From contig NZ_NFHH01000001.1 of assembly GCF_002161285.1 (NCBI RefSeq), positions 1 to 64,000 on the forward strand: a DNA stretch of 64,000 nucleotides. The letters are read 5' to 3'. The notes beneath the pieces were generated by a model. It searched no databases and was not told the DNA's origin. It saw only the letters and a list, made by a program, of their open reading frames with translations. The position numbers were made by a program, and so were the translations under genes. Below, piece by piece: positions 53,228 to 61,453 of this stretch (position 1 is the stretch's first letter; each line of letters starts with the position of its first letter). This DNA comes from Blautia sp. An81. Lineage in GTDB: Bacteria > Bacillota > Clostridia > Lachnospirales > Lachnospiraceae.

Positions 53228-54184
53228 TTATTCCATATCCAGATGACAGGATACAAAGTGTCCTGGCCGTGCCTCTCTAAGCTTCGGTGATTCTTTATGG
53301 CACTTCTCTGTGGCATATTTACACCGGTTAGCAAATGGACAGCCTGGTTTTGGATTGATCGGACTTGGTACGTCTCCTGAAAGGACGCTGGCCTCTTTCT
53401 GAGCTTCCTTATCCGGGTCCGGAATAGGAACTGAGGCCAGAAGAGCCTGGCTGTATGGGTGAAGTGTATGAGCATAAATCTCATCACTGTCTGCCAGCTC
53501 TACCAGATTTCCAAGATACATAACCGCAATACGGTCAGAAATATATTTTACAATGTTCAGGTCATGGGCAATGAACATATAGGTAAAGCCATTTTTTTCC
53601 TGAAGGTCTTTTAACAGGTTGATGATCTGACTCTGAATGGAAACGTCCAGAGCGGAGATTGGCTCGTCACAGACAATAAATTCTGGTTCTACTGCCAGAG
53701 CCCGGGCGATACCGATACGCTGACGCTGTCCGCCGGAGAACTCATGAGGGAAACGGTTGGCGTGTTCCCTGTTCAGTCCTACAGTTTCCAGAAGTTCATA
53801 GACTCTCTGGGTACGTTTTTCCTTATCGTACATTTTATGGATCTCCATACCCTCGGCAATAATGCTTCCTACCGTCATACGGGGATTCAGAGAAGCATAG
53901 GGATCCTGGAAAATGATCTGAGCTTTCCGGGAATAATTGTAGCGGTCCTTTGTATGCTTCATGTTTACTTCTTTTCCATCGTAAAGGATTTTTCCGCTTG
54001 TGGCAGGGTAAATTCCCATTACCACACGTCCAAGAGTAGATTTACCACATCCGGACTCGCCTACCACACCCAGAGTCTCACCTTTATAGATGTCAAGGGA
54101 AATATCATTTACAGCCACCAGGTTCCTGCCTTTTCCTACATGGAAATGTTTGGACACATGGTCTAATGTGATCAGTTTATCCAT
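53228..54184 (-). CDS. oppF: oligopeptide ABC transporter ATP-binding protein OppF
   Basis: A 318-residue ATPase. Walker A GESGCGKSTLGR (about 38-49), the Q-loop QDPYASLNPRMTVG, the signature SGGQRQRIGIARAL (about 146) and Walker B FIVCDEPISALDVS are present; the C-terminal oligo_HPY extension has GCPFANRCKYATEKC, which in this subfamily can hold a [4Fe-4S] cluster. It powers peptide uptake together with OppD. It is the last gene of the operon and overlaps oppD by eight bases. Confidence 0.93.
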   Translation of the reverse strand: MDKLITLDHVSKHFHVGKGRNLVAVNDISLDIYKGETLGVVGESGCGKSTLGRVVMGIYPATSGKILYDGKEVNMKHTKDRYNYSRKAQIIFQDPYASLNPRMTVGSIIAEGMEIHKMYDKEKRTQRVYELLETVGLNREHANRFPHEFSGGQRQRIGIARALAVEPEFIVCDEPISALDVSIQSQIINLLKDLQEKNGFTYMFIAHDLNIVKYISDRIAVMYLGNLVELADSDEIYAHTLHPYSQALLASVPIPDPDKEAQKEASVLSGDVPSPINPKPGCPFANRCKYATEKCHKESPKLREARPGHFVSCHLDME

Positions 54185-55184
54185 TTACCTTTCCCTCCTT
54201 TGCTCCCGGGAAGTCCGGGTGAAGTCTCCAGCAGGAAGCGGTGTGTCCCTCTCCCAGCTCAAATACAGGCGGCTGATTTGCCTTACAGATCTTCATACAA
54301 TGCTCACACCTGCTGGCAAATCCACAGCCCTGAGGCGGTGCATACAGATCCGGAGGAGTACCTGGAATAGAGATCAGCTCCTCATCTTTCTTGGTATCAA
54401 TAGTAGGAAGGCTGCGAAGAAGAGCCACTGTATAGGGATGTCCCGGGTTGTAGAAGATATCTCTTACGGAACCTTTCTCCACAATCTTACCTGCATACAT
54501 AACAGACACTTCATCAGCCAGATTTGCCACAACTCCAAGGTCATGGGTAATCAGGATGATAGCGGTCTTTGTCTCTTCTTTGATCTTTGCCATGAGCTGC
54601 ATGATCTGAGCCTGGATGGTCACATCCAGAGCCGTAGTCGGCTCATCGGCAATGAGCAGCTGAGGGTTGCAGGCCAGTGCCATAGCGATCATGGCTCTCT
54701 GACGCATACCGCCGGAAAATTCATGAGGATACTGTTTTGCTCTTTCCTCCGGGTTGGGGATCTGCACCAGTTTCAGCAGACGGATGGCTTCTTTCTCCGC
54801 ATCTGCCTTGGAAATCTTCTTTTTCTTTACCAGAGTTTCTGTCAGCTGTTTTCCGACTTTCATAGTAGGATTCATACAAGTCATAGGGTCCTGGAAGATC
54901 ATGCTGACCACCTGGCCCCTGATTTCCTGCATTTCTTTTTCTGAGGCAGCTACGATGTCTCTGCCGCAGAGATCAATGCTTCCCTCCTTAATGCGGGCGG
55001 GAGGCATAGGGTTTAATTTCATGATTGTCTGGGCAGTAACACTTTTTCCACAGCCGGATTCTCCCACTATGGCCATTACTTCCCCTTTCTTTACCTCCAG
55101 GCTGACACCGCGGACAGCGTGAACCTCTCCTGCGTAAGTATCGAAGGAAACATGGAGGTTGTCAATCTTTAATACATTTTCCAT
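54177..55184 (-). CDS. oppD: oligopeptide ABC transporter ATP-binding protein OppD
   Basis: A 335-residue ATPase with Walker A GESGCGKSVTAQ (about 39-50), Q-loop QDPMTCMNPTMKVG, signature SGGMRQRAMIAMAL (about 157) and Walker B LIADEPTTALDVT. The C-terminal extension contains PQGCGFASRCEHCMKIC, again a cysteine-rich oligo_HPY end. It forms the second nucleotide-binding subunit of the peptide transporter. AAGGAGGT precedes the ATG, four bases after oppC. Confidence 0.93.
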   Translation of the reverse strand: MENVLKIDNLHVSFDTYAGEVHAVRGVSLEVKKGEVMAIVGESGCGKSVTAQTIMKLNPMPPARIKEGSIDLCGRDIVAASEKEMQEIRGQVVSMIFQDPMTCMNPTMKVGKQLTETLVKKKKISKADAEKEAIRLLKLVQIPNPEERAKQYPHEFSGGMRQRAMIAMALACNPQLLIADEPTTALDVTIQAQIMQLMAKIKEETKTAIILITHDLGVVANLADEVSVMYAGKIVEKGSVRDIFYNPGHPYTVALLRSLPTIDTKKDEELISIPGTPPDLYAPPQGCGFASRCEHCMKICKANQPPVFELGEGHTASCWRLHPDFPGAKEGKVNG

Positions 55185-55188
55185 TTTC

Positions 55189-56190
55189 TTACCTCCTTAA
55201 TTTCGGGTCGAATGCATCACGGAGCTGGTCTCCCAGCAGGTTAAAGGACAACATGGTCACACAGATAAACAGAGCTACCACGATCAGCTGTGTAGGATAC
55301 ATCTGGAATACCTGAATAGCATTATTTGCCATCATACCCCAGGAAGACTGAGGCGGAGCAATACCAAGGCCCAGCATGGACAGGAATGCTTCCGTAAAAA
55401 TAACATTCGGGATATCCAGAGTGATATTTACAATGATAACACTAAGTACGTTTGGAACCAGATGTTTTCCGATGATACGGGCTGGAGAAGCACCCATGGA
55501 TTTGGCTGCAATAACAAATTCCTGCTCCTTTAAGCTTACCACCTGGCCTCTTACCAGACGGGCCATACCGGTCCAGCCTGTAAGGGAGTAGGCCACGATG
55601 ATGGTTCCCATTCCTCTTTCCATAACAGTCATCAGAAGGATAACGATGATCAGATAAGGAATACCGCTGATGATCTCCAGGATACGCATCATAATTGTAT
55701 CCACCGCACCGCCGAAGTATCCGGAAATACCGCCGTAGAGAACACCTACAAAACAGTCGATAAGAGCCACGGCAACAGCGATAGTCAGAGAAATCCTGGC
55801 GCCGTACCATACTCTTGCAAATACATCACGGCCCAGATTATCTGTTCCGAAAATATGCATCTGTCCTGTAACAGAATCCGGGGACATGATGGGTTTATTC
55901 TGAAAAGCAACATTTTGCTGTTCATAGCCAAAAGGACATATCATAGGAAGGAAAATAGCTCCCAGTATGATCAGTGCCAGAATCGTCATACAGACAATGG
56001 CCACTTTACTTTTCCGTATACGGTTCCAGGCGTCTTTCATAAAGCTGATAGAAGGACGGGCAATAGCCTCCATGGAAGAAGCGTCAGAACCGATGACTTC
56101 GAAAGCATCTCCTCCGATCTTTCCGCTGACATCATAGGGAGTGTATTTCGTCGCTTGAGTCGCCTGCAGTTTTTTCTTCTTTGCCATCAT
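55189..56190 (-). CDS. oppC: oligopeptide ABC transporter permease OppC
   Basis: A 333-residue permease with six membrane helices: one near 65-87, then the OppC-type core from about 130. FGTDNLGRDVFARVWYGARI is the typical OppC N-terminal block, and the EAA loop is AAKSMGASPARIIGKHLVPN. AAAGGAG precedes ATG-ATG at 56190. It forms the channel with OppB. Four bases separate it from oppB and oppD. Confidence 0.93.
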   Translation of the reverse strand: MMAKKKKLQATQATKYTPYDVSGKIGGDAFEVIGSDASSMEAIARPSISFMKDAWNRIRKSKVAIVCMTILALIILGAIFLPMICPFGYEQQNVAFQNKPIMSPDSVTGQMHIFGTDNLGRDVFARVWYGARISLTIAVAVALIDCFVGVLYGGISGYFGGAVDTIMMRILEIISGIPYLIIVILLMTVMERGMGTIIVAYSLTGWTGMARLVRGQVVSLKEQEFVIAAKSMGASPARIIGKHLVPNVLSVIIVNITLDIPNVIFTEAFLSMLGLGIAPPQSSWGMMANNAIQVFQMYPTQLIVVALFICVTMLSFNLLGDQLRDAFDPKLRR

Positions 56191-56194
56191 ACTT

Positions 56195-57148
56195 TTACTC
56201 CTTTCTGCCTGTCAGTTTGATACGTGGATCGATCAGGCCGTAGATAATATCTACTACCAGATTGGCAAGAATCAGGAAAGTTCCATAAAATACCGTAGTA
56301 CCTGCGATCAGCGTATAATTACGGGTCTGTACACTGGTTACAAAGTATCTGCCCAGGCCCGGGATTGCAAAAATGTTTTCTACTACAAATGCTCCTGTAA
56401 GAACAGCAGCCACCAAAGGTCCCATTACTGTAATAACCGGCATGATGGCATTCCGGACAGCGTGTCTCCAGATGATCTGTCTCTGGCTCAATCCTTTTGC
56501 CTTTGCCGTTTTAATATAATCCTGGCTTAATACATCCAGCATACTGGTACGCATAAGACGGCTTACTGTAGCCATGGAACCAAAGGCCAGAGCAAAAGCC
56601 GGAAGGATTTTACTGTGCCAGTCAGTCCATCCAACAATGGAGAAGACCTGTACGCCTGTAGCCTGTCCAAGCTTCAGTGCAAGGAAATACTGTAATAATG
56701 CGCCCATAATGAAAGAAGGTACAGACACACCTACCAATGCCAGGAACATAGCGCCGCTGTCCCATGCAGTTCCTCTTTTTACCGCTGCAACGATACCCAG
56801 AAGGATACCCATGATAAATGCAAACAGCAGAGCCCGGACACCCAGATCAAAAGAGACTGGAAACGCATCCTTAATAATATCCGTGACCGCTCTTCCGTCC
56901 GGAATGGAAATTCCAAAATCTCCCTGAAGGGCATTGCCAATGTACATGATCAGCTGCTGAAGCACCGGTTTGTCCAGACCGTACTTTGCTTTCAGGGCTT
57001 CCATAACCGTATCAGGAATATCTTTTCCGCCGGTGAAGGGATCGCCCGGGAGCAGCTGCATCAGAAGGAAGGTAACACTTGTCAGAACTAAAATTGTGAT
57101 AAAGGAATAAATAATCCTCTTTAAAATATAGCGTAACTGATTCGCCAA
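56195..57148 (-). CDS. oppB: oligopeptide ABC transporter permease OppB
   Basis: A 317-residue permease with six membrane helices. The start region RYILKRIIYSFITILVLTSV, LPGDPFTGG and the EAA loop TAKAKGLSQRQIIWRHAVRN are typical for OppB. I choose the TTG at 57148: AAAGGAG lies eight bases upstream and the first residues then match the family (LANQLRYILKR). The longer frame to 57271 passes through the 21-bp hairpin at 57189-57233 and is therefore unlikely. First permease after the oppA-oppB hairpins. Confidence 0.92.
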   Translation of the reverse strand: MANQLRYILKRIIYSFITILVLTSVTFLLMQLLPGDPFTGGKDIPDTVMEALKAKYGLDKPVLQQLIMYIGNALQGDFGISIPDGRAVTDIIKDAFPVSFDLGVRALLFAFIMGILLGIVAAVKRGTAWDSGAMFLALVGVSVPSFIMGALLQYFLALKLGQATGVQVFSIVGWTDWHSKILPAFALAFGSMATVSRLMRTSMLDVLSQDYIKTAKAKGLSQRQIIWRHAVRNAIMPVITVMGPLVAAVLTGAFVVENIFAIPGLGRYFVTSVQTRNYTLIAGTTVFYGTFLILANLVVDIIYGLIDPRIKLTGRKE

Positions 57149-57188
57149 GATAACAGCTCCTTTCTTTTGTCTTTTATTTTTCACTTTA

Positions 57189-57233
57189 CTGTTTATGTAA
57201 ATCGCAAAGGTTCTTTGCGATTTACATAAACAG
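57189..57233 (-). repeat. perfect 21-bp hairpin between oppA and oppB
   Basis: CTGTTTATGTAAATCGCAAAG and its exact inverse form a 21-base stem with a 3-base loop (written here as arms 57189-57209 and 57213-57233; first bases CTGTTTATG). No U-run follows, so it is more likely an mRNA stabiliser or processing site that keeps oppA mRNA more abundant than the permease genes. Confidence 0.85.
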
Positions 57234-57235
57234 AC

Positions 57236-57279
57236 AGGAGCCCTGCCGGGAAGTTTTCTGCTCCCTGACAACGGCTCCT
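57236..57279 (-). repeat. second hairpin between oppA and oppB
   Basis: AGGAGCC and GGCTCCT close a stem around a loop holding GGGAG/CTTCCC. It lies immediately upstream of the 21-bp hairpin on the transcript, stacking two structures after oppA. Confidence 0.5.
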
Positions 57280-57324
57280 ATCCGTTAAATCACTTTATAC
57301 CTTTGTCAGCCGTATAAATCCGAA

Positions 57325-59010
57325 TTATTTTGCATCTGTAAAGTCAAACTCCTGGAATCCGGTACGTGTCATATTCTGTACCTTGTCAGATACTGCATAA
57401 GTAACACCGCTGAAGTACAGTGGGAAGATAGCCGCGTCGTCATTTGTAACAATCTTCTCTGCCTGAGCCAGCATATCCTGACGTGCAGCAACGTCTCCCT
57501 CTACCAGAGCACTTGCAACCAGGCTGTCATATTCTGCATTGGAATATTTACCATAGTTATTTCCGTTGGTAGTTGTGAACATATCCAGGAACGTCATTGG
57601 GTCATTGTAATCTGGTGACCAACCTGCGTAAACCATATCAAAATCACCGTGCTTCATAGAATCAAGACGGGATTTGAAAGGCTGCGGTGTGATCTCTACA
57701 TCAATACCCAGAACTTCTTTCCACTGTGCCTGGAAGAACTCTGCGTCTCTCTGTCCGCTTGTCTGGTCATCGCAGAGGATAGACAGCTTCAGATCTTCTG
57801 CAGAAAGTCCAGTTTCCTGAAGACCCTGCTCAAAATATTTTTTAGCTTCCTCTGCATTATAAGATACTACATCGCCTACAGCGTCACGATATTTTTCACC
57901 ATTAGCGCCAGCAATTGTAGTAGGTACCAGACCAGTAGCCGGAACAGAACCATTTCTTAAAATATCATCGCACAGGCTCTGTGTATTAATAGCCATACCA
58001 AGTCCTCTACGGATATTTGCATTGTCCAGACCTTTGTCTGTTTTCTGTGTATTGAACTGGATATACCAGTTTCCATTATCCACATAGCTTTCTGTCTTGA
58101 TACCAAGCTGTTCAGCCTGATCCATCTGGTCAGCATTCAGATTGATACAGTCAACCTGTCCGCCCTGGAAAGCGTTCATACGGGTGTTGGCATCATTCAT
58201 CATTGTATAACGGATGGTTCCAACTGCGCATCTGTCAGGATCATAGAAATCTTCGTTCTTAGTCAGAGTGATGTGATCGTTGTGTGTCCACTCGGAAATG
58301 GTATAAGCACCATTTGTTACGATCTTGTCAGCGTCATCTCCATATACATCAGCGCCAATCTCTTCATAAGCTTTCTGATTCACTGGGTAATAGGAAGCGA
58401 AAGAGAAAAGATGCTCTGCATATGGAATCGGATTCTCAAAAGTTACTTCCAGAGTATAGTCATCAAGAGCCTTTACTCCTAACTCTGAAGGATCCATAGT
58501 TCCTTCATATACTTCATTACCGTTTAACAGGTTGTCGTATACGATAAAGGCGTAGGAAGAAGCTGCTTCCTTACTGCAGATGGTCTGATAAGAGAACACG
58601 AAATCGTGTGCAGTTACAGGCTCACCGTTTGTCCATTTTGCATCCTGACGAAGAGTCATCGTATAAGTACGTCCGTCATCGCTGACTTCTGTTGTCTCAG
58701 CTAAGTCTGGCTGAGGAGTATCGTTCTCATCCAGCTTGTAAAGACCTACCATAACCTCACGGAGAATATCTCCGGAAGCAATGTCTGTTGTCAGAATACT
58801 GTTCAATTCAGGGGGTTCTGCACGAAGGTCCACTACATAAGTATCATCTTCAGCAGTTCCCGGGAAAGCTGAACTAGCTGCTTCTGTTCCATCGCTGGCT
58901 GCACTGGAATCTGAACCGGAAGTACTGCCGGAATCAGAGCTTCCACATGCGCCTAAGGACAGAACCATGGCGCTGGCTAAAGCCATTGCTAAGATTTTCT
59001 TCATTTTCAT
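57325..59010 (-). CDS. oppA: oligopeptide-binding lipoprotein OppA
   Basis: A 561-residue extracellular solute-binding protein of family 5. The signal peptide ends in LSLGAC with the lipid cysteine at residue 22, followed by a serine/glycine/aspartate linker. The binding domains show DLRAEPPELNSILTTD and YTMTLRQDAKWTNGEPVTAHDF (in two parts: YTMTLRQDAKW and TNGEPVTAHDF) and YAGWSPDYNDPMTFL. It captures peptides outside the membrane for OppBCDF. I start it at 59010 (GGGAGG upstream), not at 59052. It heads the operon, with a strong promoter at 59134-59161. Confidence 0.94.
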   Translation of the reverse strand: MKMKKILAMALASAMVLSLGACGSSDSGSTSGSDSSAASDGTEAASSAFPGTAEDDTYVVDLRAEPPELNSILTTDIASGDILREVMVGLYKLDENDTPQPDLAETTEVSDDGRTYTMTLRQDAKWTNGEPVTAHDFVFSYQTICSKEAASSYAFIVYDNLLNGNEVYEGTMDPSELGVKALDDYTLEVTFENPIPYAEHLFSFASYYPVNQKAYEEIGADVYGDDADKIVTNGAYTISEWTHNDHITLTKNEDFYDPDRCAVGTIRYTMMNDANTRMNAFQGGQVDCINLNADQMDQAEQLGIKTESYVDNGNWYIQFNTQKTDKGLDNANIRRGLGMAINTQSLCDDILRNGSVPATGLVPTTIAGANGEKYRDAVGDVVSYNAEEAKKYFEQGLQETGLSAEDLKLSILCDDQTSGQRDAEFFQAQWKEVLGIDVEITPQPFKSRLDSMKHGDFDMVYAGWSPDYNDPMTFLDMFTTTNGNNYGKYSNAEYDSLVASALVEGDVAARQDMLAQAEKIVTNDDAAIFPLYFSGVTYAVSDKVQNMTRTGFQEFDFTDAK

Positions 59011-59133
59011 CTTAGAATTCCTCCCTTTCTGATGTCTCAATCCTGAAGTCAAAATTAGTCTTCTCTACTTCTTCGCTTTACTATAGAAAACCAAACCATA
59101 CCAGTCTGCTATAGCGATTGAGCAATCCTCTTT

Positions 59134-59161
59134 ATTATAATTGAATCTGCATTTTTGTCAA
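59134..59161 (-). promoter_or_regulatory. sigma-A promoter of the opp operon
   Basis: A perfect TTGACA, a 16-base spacer and a perfect TATAAT on the minus strand, about 120 bases before the oppA start. Confidence 0.78.
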
Positions 59162-59231
59162 CCATTTATGACGAAATTGTGTATTTTGTGTGTTTTTACC
59201 AAAGACAAATATCTTTTCTTGGCAATATAAT

Positions 59232-60905
59232 TCATACTTCTTTTTCCAGATTTTCCACGATTTTACCTATGGTTCCGTCTGCAAAGGGAGAATCAATTCC
59301 TGCTTCCTTGAGAAGCTCTGTATGAAACTTTGAAGCGGACATCCTGCATAATTTCAAATAGCTCTCCCACGCTCTTTTATAGTCTTTGTCCATCCATGCC
59401 TTATATTCAAAGGCACAGAGCTGAGCGATCACATAGTCAATGTAGTACAGGGGGAAGCTGTAAATGTGATGCTGTTTCTGCCAGAAACATCCTTTTTCAA
59501 AGAAGGGCAGTCCATCATAATCCATATGAGGTTTATAGATTTTTTCCAGCTTTTTCCACACTTCTTTCCGCTCTTTCGGGCTCATTTCCGGATGGTCGTA
59601 TACTTCATGCTGGAATTCATCTACCATACAGCCGTAAGGCACGAACATCACCGCTTCTTCCAGATGCATTCTGGTGTAGTCCTCTGTAGTGTCTTTATCA
59701 AAGAACAGATGGTACCAGGGCTCTGTAAAGAATTCCATAGACATAGAATGGATCTCTGCAGTTTCCATTCCGATATCCGCATGTTCTCTGATAGGATCTG
59801 AAGCCGCCAGATAGCCCTGGAAAGCATGGCCGCACTCATGGGTCATAACGTCCACATCGCCGCTGGTGCCGTTAAAGTTTGCAAAGATAAAAGGAGCCTT
59901 GTAATCCGGCAGATAGGTCATATACCCTCCCACTGCCTTTGTCTTTCTTCCAAAGACATCCAGCAGTTCGTTCTCCATCATAAAGTCAAAGAATTCTTTT
60001 GTTTCCGGGGAAAGCTCTTCATACATCTGCTGACCTGCTGCCAGGATTTCTTCCGGTGTTCCCTTAGGGCTTGGGCTTCCCTCAGGGCCATATACCTGCT
60101 CATCGGAATAAGTCATATGAGAAAGCCCCAGCCGCTGCTGCCTTCTTTCATAAAGGCTTTCTGCAAAGGGAACAAAGACCTCTTTCACCTGACGGCGGAG
60201 ATTTTCCACTTCTTTCCTTCCGTAGCAGTTTCTCTGCATTCGGAGATACCCCAGAGGCGTATATGTCTCAAACCCCAGTTTTTCCGCCTGGAGCGTCCGG
60301 TTCTTCACCAGTTTGTCATAGAGCTCGTCCAGTTTCTCTTCTATACTGAGGAAAAATTCATTCTGCTTTTCAAAGGCCTTTCTTCTCACTTCCCGGTCTT
60401 TGCTCTTCAAATAGGGAGTAAGAAGAGAGAGATTCAGTGTTTCTCCCTCCCATTCTATTTTGGCTCCCGCCAGCAGCTTTTCGTATTCTGTCACTAATGC
60501 GTTCTCTTCCTGCATGAGAGGAATGACCTCATCAGACACAGATTTCATGGCAATTTCGATATTTTTGAAGGCCACAGGTCCGATCTTCTCTTCCAGGACC
60601 TCCCTGTACGGGGAAGCAAACAATTCTTTCTGATAAGCCACACATAAATTGGAGTAAGCCGGGGTTTCCTGGTCGTAATAGTCCTGCTCCTCCTGATAAA
60701 ATTTATCTGTGGTGTCTATGGAATGGCGGATGGAACAGAGGGTAGCCTGGGTGGACACCCGGTCTGTTAATGCATAATATTTTTTATGGATTTCAAACTG
60801 CTCCTCTCCGCTTTTGGCCTCTTTTAAGGCCTGGAGCAATCCTGCAAGCTCTTCTTTTGCCTTTTCAAAATCAATCCTCTCATAAGGCATATCCTTAAAT
60901 TTCAT
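59232..60905 (-). CDS. M3 family oligoendopeptidase (PepF-like)
   Basis: A 557-residue zinc peptidase. The zinc site is VMTHECGHAFQGYL (HExxH as HECGH, about 352-356), with the third ligand in METAEIHSMSMEFF (about 380). M3 oligoendopeptidases cut imported peptides of about 6-20 residues in the cytoplasm, which fits the opp operon downstream. I start at 60905, where MKFKDMPYERIDF matches the family start; a longer frame begins with TTG at 60971 and overlaps smpB. The size is normal. Confidence 0.9.
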   Translation of the reverse strand: MKFKDMPYERIDFEKAKEELAGLLQALKEAKSGEEQFEIHKKYYALTDRVSTQATLCSIRHSIDTTDKFYQEEQDYYDQETPAYSNLCVAYQKELFASPYREVLEEKIGPVAFKNIEIAMKSVSDEVIPLMQEENALVTEYEKLLAGAKIEWEGETLNLSLLTPYLKSKDREVRRKAFEKQNEFFLSIEEKLDELYDKLVKNRTLQAEKLGFETYTPLGYLRMQRNCYGRKEVENLRRQVKEVFVPFAESLYERRQQRLGLSHMTYSDEQVYGPEGSPSPKGTPEEILAAGQQMYEELSPETKEFFDFMMENELLDVFGRKTKAVGGYMTYLPDYKAPFIFANFNGTSGDVDVMTHECGHAFQGYLAASDPIREHADIGMETAEIHSMSMEFFTEPWYHLFFDKDTTEDYTRMHLEEAVMFVPYGCMVDEFQHEVYDHPEMSPKERKEVWKKLEKIYKPHMDYDGLPFFEKGCFWQKQHHIYSFPLYYIDYVIAQLCAFEYKAWMDKDYKRAWESYLKLCRMSASKFHTELLKEAGIDSPFADGTIGKIVENLEKEV

Positions 60906-60967
60906 AAATTCTGACTTCCTTTCTCCAGTAGTTTTCTCCACAATATCATATAAAGACCTATAAGGCA

Positions 60968-61438
60968 TCAATAAAGATTTTTCACCTTAAACTCTCTTTC
61001 TGCCTCCCGTCTCTGGTCTTTCTTGGCAATATCCTGGCGTTTGTCATAGAGTTTTTTACCCTTTGCCACACCAATCTCCACTTTTACAAGGCTGCCTTTA
61101 AAATATACTTTTAAAGGAACCAGGGTATAGCCCTTTTCCCGGATCTTCCCTTCGATTTTCCGGATTTCATAAGAATGAAGAAGAAGTTTTCTCACTCTCA
61201 GCGGATCTTTGTTAAATATGTTTCCCTTTTCATAGGGACTGATATGCATGCCCCAGACAAAAACTTCGCCTTTTTCGATCTGGACAAAGGACTCTTTAAT
61301 ACTGCACCTTCCCATGCGCAGGGACTTTACCTCAGTTCCCACCAGCTCGATGCCTGCCTCATAGGTGTCTTCTATAAAATAATCATGATAAGCCTTTTTA
61401 TTATTGGCGATCAGACGAATCCCTGATTCTTTAGCCAT
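60968..61438 (-). CDS. smpB: SsrA-binding protein SmpB
   Basis: A 156-residue RNA-binding beta-barrel. It has [20 protein letters not shown] (about 13-32), [19 protein letters not shown] and the C-terminal [20 protein letters not shown] tail that enters the ribosome's mRNA channel. It carries tmRNA to stalled ribosomes. AGGAGG precedes the ATG. It follows rnr by 15 bases; the order secG-rnr-smpB is conserved in many Firmicutes. Confidence 0.96.
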   Translation of the reverse strand: MAKESGIRLIANNKKAYHDYFIEDTYEAGIELVGTEVKSLRMGRCSIKESFVQIEKGEVFVWGMHISPYEKGNIFNKDPLRVRKLLLHSYEIRKIEGKIREKGYTLVPLKVYFKGSLVKVEIGVAKGKKLYDKRQDIAKKDQRREAEREFKVKNLY

Positions 61439-61453
61439 TTTCTAAACCTCCTG

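Noticed and set aside
57149-57271. Extended N-terminus of OppB
   Set aside because: It would translate through a perfect 21-bp hairpin; the TTG at 57148 has the ribosome site and matches the family start.
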